A stretch of 10,782 nt of DNA from assembly GCA_029939035.1 (NCBI GenBank), contig JAOZTS010000035.1, positions 1 to 10,782 on the forward strand. Reading direction: 5' to 3'. Positions 1-7,066 of the stretch are shown piece after piece. Position numbers and translations under genes: made by a program. How positions within the stretch are numbered: the first letter of the stretch is position 1; each line of letters opens with the position of its first letter. The notes under the pieces were generated by a model. The model was not told the origin of the DNA. It made no database searches and saw only the letters and a list, made by a program, of their open reading frames with translations. This DNA is from Candidatus Altimarinota bacterium (GTDB taxonomy: Bacteria; Patescibacteriota; Gracilibacteria; UBA1369; LOWO2-01-FULL-3).

Positions 1-201
1 AAAATCAAAAAGACTTGTGATAAGGTTTTTGTAACTTCTCAAGATGCATTCAGAGTTTTCAGCGAGGATCTTGAAGACGTTCAGATAGTTGAAGACCACA
101 AAGAGTTAATAAAACGACTAGATAAAGAAATCCGAAAAGGAGATTTGATCCTTTTTGAAAACAGAGTACAAAAGGCAGTACTAGATCATTTTAAAAAATA
201 G
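1..201 (+). CDS. C-terminal fragment of a probable Mur-ligase-family protein (MurF-like)
   Basis: This is an open frame from the first base of the window to a TAG at 199-201. It gives the last 66 residues of a protein whose start lies outside. The fragment alternates strands and helices and contains 'ELIKRLDKEIRKGDLILFEN' near its end. That resembles the last domain of MurF-type ligases, where a helix is followed by 'GDxxLxKGSR' or 'GDxxLxEGR'. MurF adds D-Ala-D-Ala to the UDP-MurNAc peptide in the cytoplasm. The usual KGSR is not present here (ENR instead), so it may be a diverged Mur ligase paralogue. The next gene starts one base after its stop, so the two are very probably co-transcribed. 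The aminotransferase and FemAB gene downstream support a cell-wall role. The family call rests on a short fragment and is tentative. Confidence 0.45.
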   Translation, partial: KIKKTCDKVFVTSQDAFRVFSEDLEDVQIVEDHKELIKRLDKEIRKGDLILFENRVQKAVLDHFKK

Positions 202-202
202 T

Positions 203-1366
203 ATGTTCACATTTTTCTCCCCAAATAGTAATTACAAAGACGCATTCCGTGCTCTTGGCATGTTCTTTCGCCCTTGGAGCTGGAGGAATGGTGAGTATCC
301 TGAATTAGTCGAGAAGAAGATGGCTCGAATTCTGGATGTTGATCGCGTGTACTGTTTTGACAGCGGCCGAACTGCTCTCCATGAAGCCCTGAATGCATTT
401 GGTGTTAGAGAGAATCACGAAGTGATTGTTCAAGCGTTTACGTGTGTCGTTGTGACCAATGCTGTGAAGTTTACCGGTGCAAAAACTGTTTTTGTAGATA
501 TAGAAGACGGAGGGTACAACATGGATATCTCTGAATTGGAGAAAAAGATTACAGATAAAACTAAAGTGATAATCGTTCAACATACTTTTGGTATTCCTGC
601 AGATATTGATGGTGTCATGAAGTTGGCTCGAGAGAAGGGAATAAAAGTTATCGAGGATTGCGCCCATGGAATTTGGAAAGGAATGGGGACAAAGGGAGAT
701 GCGGCAATTTATAGTTTTGGTGTAGAGAAAGTTATCTCTTCTGTACGAGGAGGAGCCCTTTATTTAAAGTATAAAAAAATTGATTACCTACTCCCCCATT
801 TACCTTTGGGAGTTATAATGAAGCATTTACTTCACCCAATATTTTTCTCAATTGGAAAAACTTTTTATAGGACTTTTGGAAAAGCTCTTCTTTATTTTTC
901 CAAAAAATCTGGTCTTACTGCAAAGATTATTGAACAGAAAGAAAAGAAGGGAAAAAGAGTTCCTTGGTTCCCAGCTAGATACCCAAATGCTTTGGCATAT
1001 CTGGCTTATGGGCAACTAGACTTGCTGGATGAATTTAATACTCATAGAAAAGTAATCAGCTCGTATTACAGTGGCCAGTTGACCGGTTTGAATAAAGTTT
1101 CCGGTAAGGAACTGAAACTTTTGAGATATCCTGTTCGCTCTGTGGAAAGAGACAAAATCATGAGTAAGGCAAAAAATAATGGTGTCTTTTTGGGAAATTG
1201 GTATGATTCTGTCGTTGCTCCCGGAGATACTGATTTATCTGAAACCGGTTATGTGGATGGCAGCTGTCCAAGAGCTGAAAAATTATCAAAAGAAATAATA
1301 AATTTACCAACTGGGCGGGAAGTATCGCTTGAGATGGCTAGTAAAATTGTAAGTTTTATTGAATGA
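203..1366 (+). CDS. DegT/DnrJ/EryC1/StrS-family PLP-dependent aminotransferase
   Basis: A 387-residue protein, normal length for this family of sugar aminotransferases and dehydratases (fold type I PLP enzymes). Visible motifs are 'SGRTALHEAL' at about 54-63 (the PLP-phosphate and substrate loop), 'VIEDCAHG' at about 149-156 with D152 expected to contact the PLP pyridine nitrogen, and 'SFGVEKVISSVRGGAL' at about 171-186 with K176 as the expected Schiff-base lysine. The usual GEGG after the lysine reads VRGG. Family members typically aminate keto-sugars on nucleotide carriers for surface glycans; the substrate here cannot be read from the sequence. The start lies one base after the upstream stop, with no Shine-Dalgarno sequence. 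The stop overlaps the next start as ATGA. This is the only gene in the window ending in TGA. The context suggests envelope or peptidoglycan precursor work. Confidence 0.85.
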   Translation: MFTFFSPNSNYKDAFRALGMFFRPWSWRNGEYPELVEKKMARILDVDRVYCFDSGRTALHEALNAFGVRENHEVIVQAFTCVVVTNAVKFTGAKTVFVDIEDGGYNMDISELEKKITDKTKVIIVQHTFGIPADIDGVMKLAREKGIKVIEDCAHGIWKGMGTKGDAAIYSFGVEKVISSVRGGALYLKYKKIDYLLPHLPLGVIMKHLLHPIFFSIGKTFYRTFGKALLYFSKKSGLTAKIIEQKEKKGKRVPWFPARYPNALAYLAYGQLDLLDEFNTHRKVISSYYSGQLTGLNKVSGKELKLLRYPVRSVERDKIMSKAKNNGVFLGNWYDSVVAPGDTDLSETGYVDGSCPRAEKLSKEIINLPTGREVSLEMASKIVSFIE

Positions 1367-2385
1367 AATATGAAATCAAATTAGTTGAGGATTCTGGGGC
1401 CTGGGAGGAGTTTTTGAAGACAACTACTCCAAATATTTTTGTACAGTCTGCCCATTACGGAGACTTTTTCAAAAAGCTGGGAGAGGATGCTTTTATGGTT
1501 GGTGTTTATGATGGTGAGCGGATAATCGGTGGAAGCTTGGTTGTCACTACAACTGCGCGCCGTGGAAAATTTCTGTATTTACCTTATGGTCCAAAGTTGG
1601 ACTTTTCTAACAGCGAATTATTGAAGGAATTTAATAATTTCTTGATTGAGTTGGCGAAAAAAGAAAAGGCCGACTTCATCCGAGTTGCTCCATTTTTGGA
1701 GGATAATGAAGAGTCACGGGGGATGTTCAAGGATTTGGGATATCGATCTGCACCAATGCATGTTTTGGCGGAGACTACTTGGATTTTGGATCTTGATGAG
1801 GACGAGGAGACGCTAATGAAAAATATGAGACAAACTACCAGAAACCTGATCCGCAGAGGTGAACGAGAGGGTGTTGAGATTAAGATTTCGACAGATGAGG
1901 CTGCTATTGATCGACTGGTTGAACTTTTGAATGAAACGGCGAAACGCCACCACTTCACTCCATTTTCTAAAAAATATATCAAAAGTGAATTCGATGCATT
2001 CAAGGATGCTGATGAAGTGAAAATTTTTGAGGCTTTTTTTGAAGGAGAAATGGTGTCTTCAGCGGTCATCTTCTACTACGGAGACACTGCCGTTTATCGA
2101 CACAGTGCGTCGTCTTCTAAACGAATCAAATGTCAGCCAACATACTTCCTCCAATGGAATGTTATCCAGGAGGCAAAGCGTCGTGGGATGAAACATTATA
2201 ACTTCTGGGGAATTGCTCCAGAGGGTGCTTCGAAAAAACATCCTTTCTACGGAATCACCGTTTTCAAAACTGGATTCGGAGGTTACAAAAAAGATTTACT
2301 GCATTGTCAGGATCTTCCACTCACAAAGAAATATTGGTTGAATTGGTTAATCGAAACTTTGAGAAGAATTCGGAGAGGTTTCTAG
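1363..2385 (+). CDS. FemAB-family aminoacyltransferase (peptidoglycan interpeptide-bridge type)
   Basis: A 340-residue protein with the double GNAT-like fold expected of FemA/FemB/FemX enzymes. These use aminoacyl-tRNA to add amino acids to the stem peptide of lipid II at the cytoplasmic face of the membrane. Supporting segments are 'MRQTTRNLIRRGEREGVEI' at 155-173, the helix at about 257-276 followed by 'HYNFWGIAP' at 278-286, and 'HPFYGITVFKTGFGG' at 293-307, a hallmark of the family. The coiled-coil arm seen in staphylococcal FemA is not evident, so it resembles the shorter FemX-like forms. It is translationally coupled to the aminotransferase by a 4-base ATGA overlap and has no Shine-Dalgarno sequence, although TAAG lies 10-13 nt upstream of the ATG. 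Its TAG overlaps the stop of the convergent gene. Related FemAB-like proteins also act in exopolysaccharide systems, so the acceptor is uncertain. Confidence 0.85.
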   Translation: MKYEIKLVEDSGAWEEFLKTTTPNIFVQSAHYGDFFKKLGEDAFMVGVYDGERIIGGSLVVTTTARRGKFLYLPYGPKLDFSNSELLKEFNNFLIELAKKEKADFIRVAPFLEDNEESRGMFKDLGYRSAPMHVLAETTWILDLDEDEETLMKNMRQTTRNLIRRGEREGVEIKISTDEAAIDRLVELLNETAKRHHFTPFSKKYIKSEFDAFKDADEVKIFEAFFEGEMVSSAVIFYYGDTAVYRHSASSSKRIKCQPTYFLQWNVIQEAKRRGMKHYNFWGIAPEGASKKHPFYGITVFKTGFGGYKKDLLHCQDLPLTKKYWLNWLIETLRRIRRGF

Positions 2386-2768
2386 GTTTCTAGAGTTCTA
2401 ATCCTGTTTTCATGATCTGCAACTTGATCTGAAGTGTCTGCGACATGTCCTTCATGCAATGCACATGTTGCTTCTGCGTTCTTTGAGAGATTATAACTTT
2501 TGTCCATCAATACCATGTGCCTATCAAACATATCCTTTGTTGCCATTTTATCCTCAACTTCGTCTATTCTGTCATCAAAATGATTTTTGAAATACGATAA
2601 TTGATTTTTTGTTGCCATTGTTTCCTTGATGCTGGTGATCTCTCCTTTGATGCCGCCGATCTCTCCTTTGATGCCGCCGATCTCTCCTTTGATACCGGTG
2701 ATCTCTCCTTTGATGCCAGTGATCTCTTTCCATATTTTATCCAATATTTCGTCTGTTTTGTTCTTCAT
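2382..2768 (-). CDS. Small heptad-repeat coiled-coil protein
   Basis: A 128-residue protein of unknown function, start codon at 2766-2768. Residues 14-48 are an almost perfect heptad series of the type 'GEITGIK/GEIGGIK', with isoleucines at the a and d positions. Two related segments follow, 'MATKNQL' (51-57) and 'MATKDMF' (75-81). The tail is charged and ends 'DHENRIRTLE'. There is no signal peptide or membrane segment, so it is probably a soluble cytoplasmic homo-oligomer. The frame is chosen over the opposing plus-strand frame because it has proper heptads, a promoter-like sequence upstream and the TAACA start element also seen at other genes. Its stop overlaps the FemAB stop tail to tail. 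Coiled-coil proteins like this with variable repeat number recur in CPR genomes, to my recollection; no function is claimed. Confidence 0.7.
   Translation of the reverse strand: MKNKTDEILDKIWKEITGIKGEITGIKGEIGGIKGEIGGIKGEITSIKETMATKNQLSYFKNHFDDRIDEVEDKMATKDMFDRHMVLMDKSYNLSKNAEATCALHEGHVADTSDQVADHENRIRTLET
2637..2720. repeat. Four in-phase 21-bp tandem repeats encoding heptads
   Basis: Four consecutive 21-bp units start at 2637, 2658, 2679 and 2700, each beginning GATCTCTCCTTTGAT on the plus strand. The first two are identical; the others differ at a few positions near the unit end. Degenerate partial units flank the array on both sides. The unit length keeps the heptad frame of the minus-strand coiled-coil gene, so gain or loss of a unit would change rod length by seven residues without a frameshift. 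Confidence 0.9.
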
Positions 2769-2797
2769 GTTATTTTGTTAAATAGTTTGGGCCTTTC

Positions 2798-2825
2798 AAT
2801 CTACCATAATATATTTCTCGTGCAA
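2798..2825 (-). promoter_or_regulatory. Candidate sigma70-type promoter for the coiled-coil gene
   Basis: Read on the minus strand there is TTGCAC, a 16-nt spacer and TAGATT, with TGG immediately before the -10 (an extended -10). The predicted 5' leader is about 22 nt. The -35 match is weak (3 of 6), so the call depends mainly on the extended -10, which resembles those at 6033 and 7677. Confidence 0.4.
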
Positions 2826-2876
2826 TCATTTACTGTTGTTTATTTTTTGACAACACCTTGTCGACACGCCTTCTCC

Positions 2877-2905
2877 TTGATTTTCTGCGGGTTTTTCCCT
2901 ATATT
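2877..2905 (+). promoter_or_regulatory. Candidate promoter of the FtsA-like operon
   Basis: TTGATT (2877-2882), a 17-nt spacer and TATATT (2900-2905), with 4/6 and 5/6 matches to sigma70 consensus. The predicted start near 2912 gives a leader of about 15 nt, too short for much regulation. An imperfect inverted repeat (TTGACAA, 4-nt loop, TTGTCGA; 2847-2864) lies just upstream, between the divergent promoters, and could be an operator. Confidence 0.45.
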
Positions 2906-2926
2906 TTGTAAGCTTAAATTCAATTT

Positions 2927-4180
2927 ATGAGACTATTTCGGCGGATTAAAAAAAGGTCTAATGATAATCATTTCCTAGCCCTTGATATTGGGACGGATTC
3001 TGTGAAGGCTTTGGTATGTGAAGTTGAGGGGAATAAAGCGCATGTGCTGGGGGTTGGAAAGAGAAAACAGAAGCTTGGAGATATGCAAAGTGGTGTTGTT
3101 ACAGATATCGCTTCTGTGATTGCGAATTGTCATAGTGCTATTAAGGAAGCGGAAAATATTGCAGGGGTTTCAACTAAAAAGATGATTCTGGGGATCTCAG
3201 GTGAGCTTGTGAAGGGTGCAACTGATACTACGAGTTATGTGAGACGAGATGCGAATAGTAAAATTGATTTGGCGGAGCTAAAGAATATTGTCCATAAAAT
3301 TCAATGGAAGGCTTTTGATCATGTACGAAGCCAGCTTTCGGATGAAACTGGATATTCTGAAATAGATGTAAAACTGGTGAATGCGGCGATTGTGGATGTG
3401 AGAATTGATGGATATAAAGTGACTAACCCAATTGGATTCCAGGGTAAAGAAGTTACTCTGAGCATTTTCAATGCGTTCGCTCCCCTAGTTCATTATGGGG
3501 CGCTTCAAACTATTGCTTCTGAGATTGATAAGGAGCTTCTTGCGATCGCAGCTGAACCTTATGCCCTGACACGTGTTTTGGCGCATGAGGATGCGGGTAA
3601 ATTCGGGGCAGTTTTTATTGATGTTGGTGGAGGAACGACTGATGTAGCTGTGGTTAGAGATGGAACTGTTGAAGGGACTAAGATGTTTACCTTGGGTGGA
3701 AGAATTTTCACAAAAAGACTTTCTCAAACATTAAATATTTCTTATAAAGAAGCTGAAGAAATCAAACTTGCATACAGTCACGATAATTTAGAAAGACAAT
3801 CAAACAAGATCGTTCGTGAGTCGGTAAAAACAGATAGTGATGTTTGGTTGAGTGGAGTTGTTCTAACTTTAGAAGAATTCGACAATATTGACGTTCTTCC
3901 TTCAAAAATACTACTTTCCGGGGCTGGATCTCATCTTCCTGAGATTAAAGAAGCTCTCGAAAGTAAAGAATGGGCAAAAACTCTGCCATTCACCAAAAAA
4001 CCTCAAATCACATTCCTCAACCCTAAAATGGTCACAAGTATCGTTGATCAAACTAAATTATTAAAAGATCAAAGCGACATTATACCTATGGCGCTAGCTA
4101 ATCTGGCGTTAGGCTTTATGACAGAGGAGCAGCTGCTGCCAAAGGTTCTTAAAAAAGTGGTTCGCTTAATGCAAATGTAA
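2927..4180 (+). CDS. FtsA-like actin-fold ATPase
   Basis: A 417-residue protein, the usual length of FtsA. The actin-fold nucleotide motifs are in order: phosphate-1 'ALDIGTDSVKAL' (18-29), phosphate-2 'FIDVGGGTTDVAVV' (230-243) and an adenosine-type motif 'ILLSGAGSHL' (328-337). Between the first two lies a segment starting 'KKMILGISG' (84-92), which fits the SHS2/1C subdomain that replaces actin subdomain 1B in FtsA and PilM. The C-terminus 'LLPKVLKKVVRLMQM' (403-417) looks like an amphipathic membrane-targeting helix, as in FtsA. Family knowledge: FtsA tethers FtsZ to the membrane, while PilM is the related cytoplasmic part of type IV pilus machines. Length and tail favour FtsA-like, but no ftsZ or pil genes are visible. 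It is coupled to the next gene by TAATG and has no Shine-Dalgarno sequence. Confidence 0.75.
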   Translation: MRLFRRIKKRSNDNHFLALDIGTDSVKALVCEVEGNKAHVLGVGKRKQKLGDMQSGVVTDIASVIANCHSAIKEAENIAGVSTKKMILGISGELVKGATDTTSYVRRDANSKIDLAELKNIVHKIQWKAFDHVRSQLSDETGYSEIDVKLVNAAIVDVRIDGYKVTNPIGFQGKEVTLSIFNAFAPLVHYGALQTIASEIDKELLAIAAEPYALTRVLAHEDAGKFGAVFIDVGGGTTDVAVVRDGTVEGTKMFTLGGRIFTKRLSQTLNISYKEAEEIKLAYSHDNLERQSNKIVRESVKTDSDVWLSGVVLTLEEFDNIDVLPSKILLSGAGSHLPEIKEALESKEWAKTLPFTKKPQITFLNPKMVTSIVDQTKLLKDQSDIIPMALANLALGFMTEEQLLPKVLKKVVRLMQM

Positions 4181-5985
4181 TGCCACCAAAAAAGAAAACT
4201 TCATCCAAAAAGGATGAGACTAAAAAGGAAGAATCTAAAACGGAGGTTGTTTCCAAAAAGAAAGTTATTTATGTGGAAATTGATGATGAAGTAACTGATA
4301 TTTATGACAAATTGAGTTCTGTTCGGGCAAAGCATGTATATATCGTGCTTCCAAAACGTGCGATTTTCTTTCAAAGTATTGTGAATTTGAAGATCCTGAA
4401 GCGAAAAGCAGACGACACTGACAAGATCATATACTTTATTACAAATGACAAGAATGGGATTCATCTCGCAGGTCAGGTAGGAATAGAGGTTTTCAATGAG
4501 GCAACCGGGAGTGGGCCTGCTCTGTTTTCTACGGATGTGGATGATGAAAAATTGCGAATTACTCCTTTGCGGGCAACTGTGAACTCTGTTGATGAGCAGG
4601 CCCCAACTCGTCTCGCTGAGAGAAAATTATCTATTAGTGAGATTTTGAGACGCAAGAAAACAAAGAGGCCTTTGGATATTTCTACTATTCAAAACCCACC
4701 AAAAACTAAGAAAAGGAAGTCGAAATTTGTGATTGTTGCACCAAACAGACATGCCCTGATTGGGCTGACTGTGCTTTCTATATTTATCCTACTTGTTATT
4801 GTGTATATCGCGCTTCCAGGAGTGACTATTTACCTGACACCTTCAGCGAGTGTGCTCGAGAAATCTGTGAACATTACCTTGGCCGATTATCAGAAAAACC
4901 AGGTAGAACTATCGACACATCCTCCTCATATGATTGCGAGTTACCCTATTGATACTACTGTTACAAAAACAATCACCCACTTTTCTACTGGAAAGAAGTT
5001 TTCTGACAATGGGGCTAATGCAAGCGGTAAAATCACTATTATAAACACCACTGCGAATGCGTGGCCACTTATTGATAGAACTCGATTTCAAACTGATGAA
5101 GGTATTGTTTTTAGAATTACTCAACCTGTGACCGTGCCTGCTGCTACCACTTCTGATTTCGGAAAATTAGAAGTTATCGTAATCGCAGATCAGCTTGATG
5201 CATATGAATCTATTACCGGTGAGCGTGGAAATATTGAACCTTCGAAATTTCACCTCCCTGGTCTACGTGAAGATAGCCAAAATGAGCTTTATGCTGAGAG
5301 TTATGAGCCAATGACTGGTGGAATCACAGATTACGTCACATATATCTCTGTAGAAGACATAGAGGCCTCCAAATCGCGCCTCCATGACGAGCTAATGAAA
5401 GCGGCTGTGGAAGAATTGGAGATAGCTGTGAGCGAAAAAAGCCAACTTGTGGCTGGAAGTACGACTTATACTTTGTTGGACGGAGAGGGTGCCATACAGC
5501 TTGGAGATGTAACGGTAAATATCGCCGGCAATCTTGAAGGACAAACCGTTAGTGAATTCACGGTTAGTGGTGAAGTTTACGTAAGTGGTGTTTATTATGA
5601 TCACGATGCTATGCTTGAAATTTTGAAAAAGGAGTTAATGTTAAAAAAGAGCCCTCAAAAAGAGCTCCTTCGTATAAATGAGGACTCCACTTCCTATAGA
5701 ATCTTTGAAGAAGATGAATACGCTGGAAAATTAAAATTAACCGCTAACATCAAGGGAATCGAGCAGTTCTCTATTGACCCAAATAGAGAGAATGGAGAGA
5801 ACTTTTTAACAAAAATCAAAAATCATATTGCTGGCAAGGATATCGATGATGCAAAACTTTATATTCAAAACCTCCCTGAAATAAACAAGGTGGAGATCGA
5901 TAGTTGGCCGGTTTGGTCCCCTACAATCCCAAATATCCCTGAAAATATTGAGTTTGAAATAAGGGACGCAATAACTGTGGAGTAA
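4180..5985 (+). CDS. Bitopic membrane protein with Lys-rich N-terminus and large extracytoplasmic domain
   Basis: A 601-residue protein starting at the A of the upstream TAA (TAATG), so it is strictly coupled to the FtsA-like gene. Residues 1-28 are Lys/Ser/Glu-rich and probably disordered. Residues 29-105 form an alpha/beta domain with 'VYVEIDDEVTDIYDKL'-like and 'VLPKRAIFFQSIVNLKILK' segments, a domain I recall from many CPR proteins. A basic linker follows (about 157-182), then a single membrane helix (about 191-212). About 390 residues follow outside the membrane, mostly beta-type. By the positive-inside rule the N-terminus is cytoplasmic. Relatives are sometimes labelled baseplate-J-like, a label I would not trust. 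Its pairing with an FtsA-like ATPase suggests a partner linking a cytoplasmic actin-like filament to the envelope, in the manner of PilM with PilN. That role is inference. Confidence 0.6.
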   Translation: MPPKKKTSSKKDETKKEESKTEVVSKKKVIYVEIDDEVTDIYDKLSSVRAKHVYIVLPKRAIFFQSIVNLKILKRKADDTDKIIYFITNDKNGIHLAGQVGIEVFNEATGSGPALFSTDVDDEKLRITPLRATVNSVDEQAPTRLAERKLSISEILRRKKTKRPLDISTIQNPPKTKKRKSKFVIVAPNRHALIGLTVLSIFILLVIVYIALPGVTIYLTPSASVLEKSVNITLADYQKNQVELSTHPPHMIASYPIDTTVTKTITHFSTGKKFSDNGANASGKITIINTTANAWPLIDRTRFQTDEGIVFRITQPVTVPAATTSDFGKLEVIVIADQLDAYESITGERGNIEPSKFHLPGLREDSQNELYAESYEPMTGGITDYVTYISVEDIEASKSRLHDELMKAAVEELEIAVSEKSQLVAGSTTYTLLDGEGAIQLGDVTVNIAGNLEGQTVSEFTVSGEVYVSGVYYDHDAMLEILKKELMLKKSPQKELLRINEDSTSYRIFEEDEYAGKLKLTANIKGIEQFSIDPNRENGENFLTKIKNHIAGKDIDDAKLYIQNLPEINKVEIDSWPVWSPTIPNIPENIEFEIRDAITVE

Positions 5986-6009
5986 TTGTTGAATTTTGGC
6001 TTGTGCCTC

Positions 6010-6038
6010 TTGTAACTATGGGCTTTTTGTGGTAAGAT
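6010..6038 (+). promoter_or_regulatory. Candidate extended -10 promoter of the secreted beta-helix gene
   Basis: TTGTAA (6010-6015), a 17-nt spacer ending TGTGG, then TAAGAT (6033-6038). The TGG before the -10 makes an extended -10. The leader is about 26 nt. It lies in the 86-nt gap after the upstream operon, where I see no convincing intrinsic terminator. Confidence 0.5.
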
Positions 6039-6071
6039 ATTGTATTAAAATAAATATTTAACAAAAACAAA

Positions 6072-7040
6072 ATGAAAAATAGAAAGATTAGAAATTCTCT
6101 GATTGCTGCTGGTATCGCTGTACTTGCAGGAGTTTTAGTATTAAGTGTAAGTGTCGCAATCGGTGATGCTCCAGGATATGCACCTCCAAGTGCTGCGGGG
6201 GTAAGTCCGGTATTTACAGATGTAGAAATTCAAGGAGCCATAAATCGTACAGGTGGTGCTGTGTCAATTGGTGAAGTAGATCCTGGGCTTATTGCTCTTT
6301 TTGGATTAACTAGTGGTGATCTTGTACTTGAGGATACTGTTTTTGCAGTAGGTAATATATCTTCGGGTGCAGATACTTGGGTAGGTGGGGACTTAAATTT
6401 CAATTCTAGCTTGGGTGCAATTAAAAGCCCTAATGGTACTACTATTACTATCGATGAGGATCTTGACGTTACTGGAGATATTACCGCTGATGCTGTTACC
6501 GCCTCAAATATGGATGCTGGCGGTTGGCTTGAAACTGATGATCTATATGCAGACTATATAGAGGTTTATGATCAAATTCAAATCAGTGGTTATACATACG
6601 TTGGAGGGGATCTTGAAGTTGCTGGAGATGTTGATATTGATGGTGAACTCTATGCCCCTACTTATATTGAGACAAACGATCTATTCGTTGGTGGTGATAG
6701 TTCTTTTGAAGGAACTCTAACTGCTGATAATATTGATGCTAATGATATAGTAACTGGTGATCTAGAGGCTGATTCTGTTGTTGTAACAAGTGGTGGAAGT
6801 ATTGGAAGTTTTTATAGAATAGCTAACTCTTCATACACAACTAATGGCAATTATACTCTTGCTTGTTACACTGGTGATATAATGGTTGACTGTACTGGAT
6901 ATGCAAACGCTGGTTATATGGGATCAATGTACTATGGTGCTAATTCTTGTAGGACTTATTCCTCATTTTCAGGAAGCAAAAGACTATATGTTCGTATAAA
7001 ATGTTTTGATCCTGAGGGAATAACAGAAGGTGCACAATAA
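6072..7040 (+). CDS. Secreted, probably beta-helical surface protein with cysteine C-terminal domain
   Basis: A 322-residue protein. Residues 1-7 are basic, 8-30 hydrophobic ('SLIAAGIAVLAGVLVLSVSV'), followed by a polar Pro/Gly stretch: a Sec signal peptide with possible cleavage after 'AIGDA', or an N-terminal anchor. Residues about 85-240 contain short repeats of the type 'VGGDLEVAGDVDIDGELYA', with hydrophobic-Gly-Asp spacing expected of a narrow right-handed beta-helix or beta-solenoid, as in bactofilin-like and fibrous surface proteins. The last 75 residues change character (Tyr, Ser, Asn-rich) and hold four cysteines, C265, C274, C293 and C311, the last in 'IKCFDP'. Two disulfides outside the cell are likely. 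It is acidic with few lysines after the signal. The TAACAA start element precedes the ATG. It may form a fibre or adhesin; the specific function is unknown. Confidence 0.6.
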   Translation: MKNRKIRNSLIAAGIAVLAGVLVLSVSVAIGDAPGYAPPSAAGVSPVFTDVEIQGAINRTGGAVSIGEVDPGLIALFGLTSGDLVLEDTVFAVGNISSGADTWVGGDLNFNSSLGAIKSPNGTTITIDEDLDVTGDITADAVTASNMDAGGWLETDDLYADYIEVYDQIQISGYTYVGGDLEVAGDVDIDGELYAPTYIETNDLFVGGDSSFEGTLTADNIDANDIVTGDLEADSVVVTSGGSIGSFYRIANSSYTTNGNYTLACYTGDIMVDCTGYANAGYMGSMYYGANSCRTYSSFSGSKRLYVRIKCFDPEGITEGAQ

Positions 7041-7066
7041 TTAGAATTCCCCAAAGAGTTCTAATT
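7039..7066. other. Inverted repeat across abutting convergent stop codons
   Basis: AATTAGAA (7039-7046) and TTCTAATT (7059-7066) form an 8-bp stem with a 12-nt loop. It spans the exact junction where the plus-strand gene ends at 7040 and the minus-strand gene ends at 7041. It reads the same in both directions and could act as a bidirectional 3' end, but it is AT-rich and lacks a U tract, so a terminator function is uncertain. Confidence 0.3.

Noticed and set aside
1363..1384. TGA read as glycine (code 25), extending the aminotransferase
   Set aside because: Read-through would add only six residues before TAG, and no other gene in the window has an in-frame TGA although glycine is frequent. 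TGA is best read as a stop overlapping the FemAB start.
2381..2394. TCTAGGTTTCTAGA inverted repeat at the FemAB stop
   Set aside because: Five-base arms with no T run; too short to support as a terminator.
2637..2720. CRISPR array
   Set aside because: Units are contiguous with no unique spacers and keep a coding frame.
2601..2930. Plus-strand frame of 109 codons with DAADLSF repeats
   Set aside because: It is the mirror of the 21-bp repeats on the minus strand. The second half is a hydrophobic run through intergenic sequence, and the frame lacks a start element.
4180..5985. Phage baseplate or prophage remnant
   Set aside because: No other phage genes are present. The single membrane helix, coupling to an FtsA-like ATPase and recurrence in CPR genomes argue for a chromosomal envelope protein.
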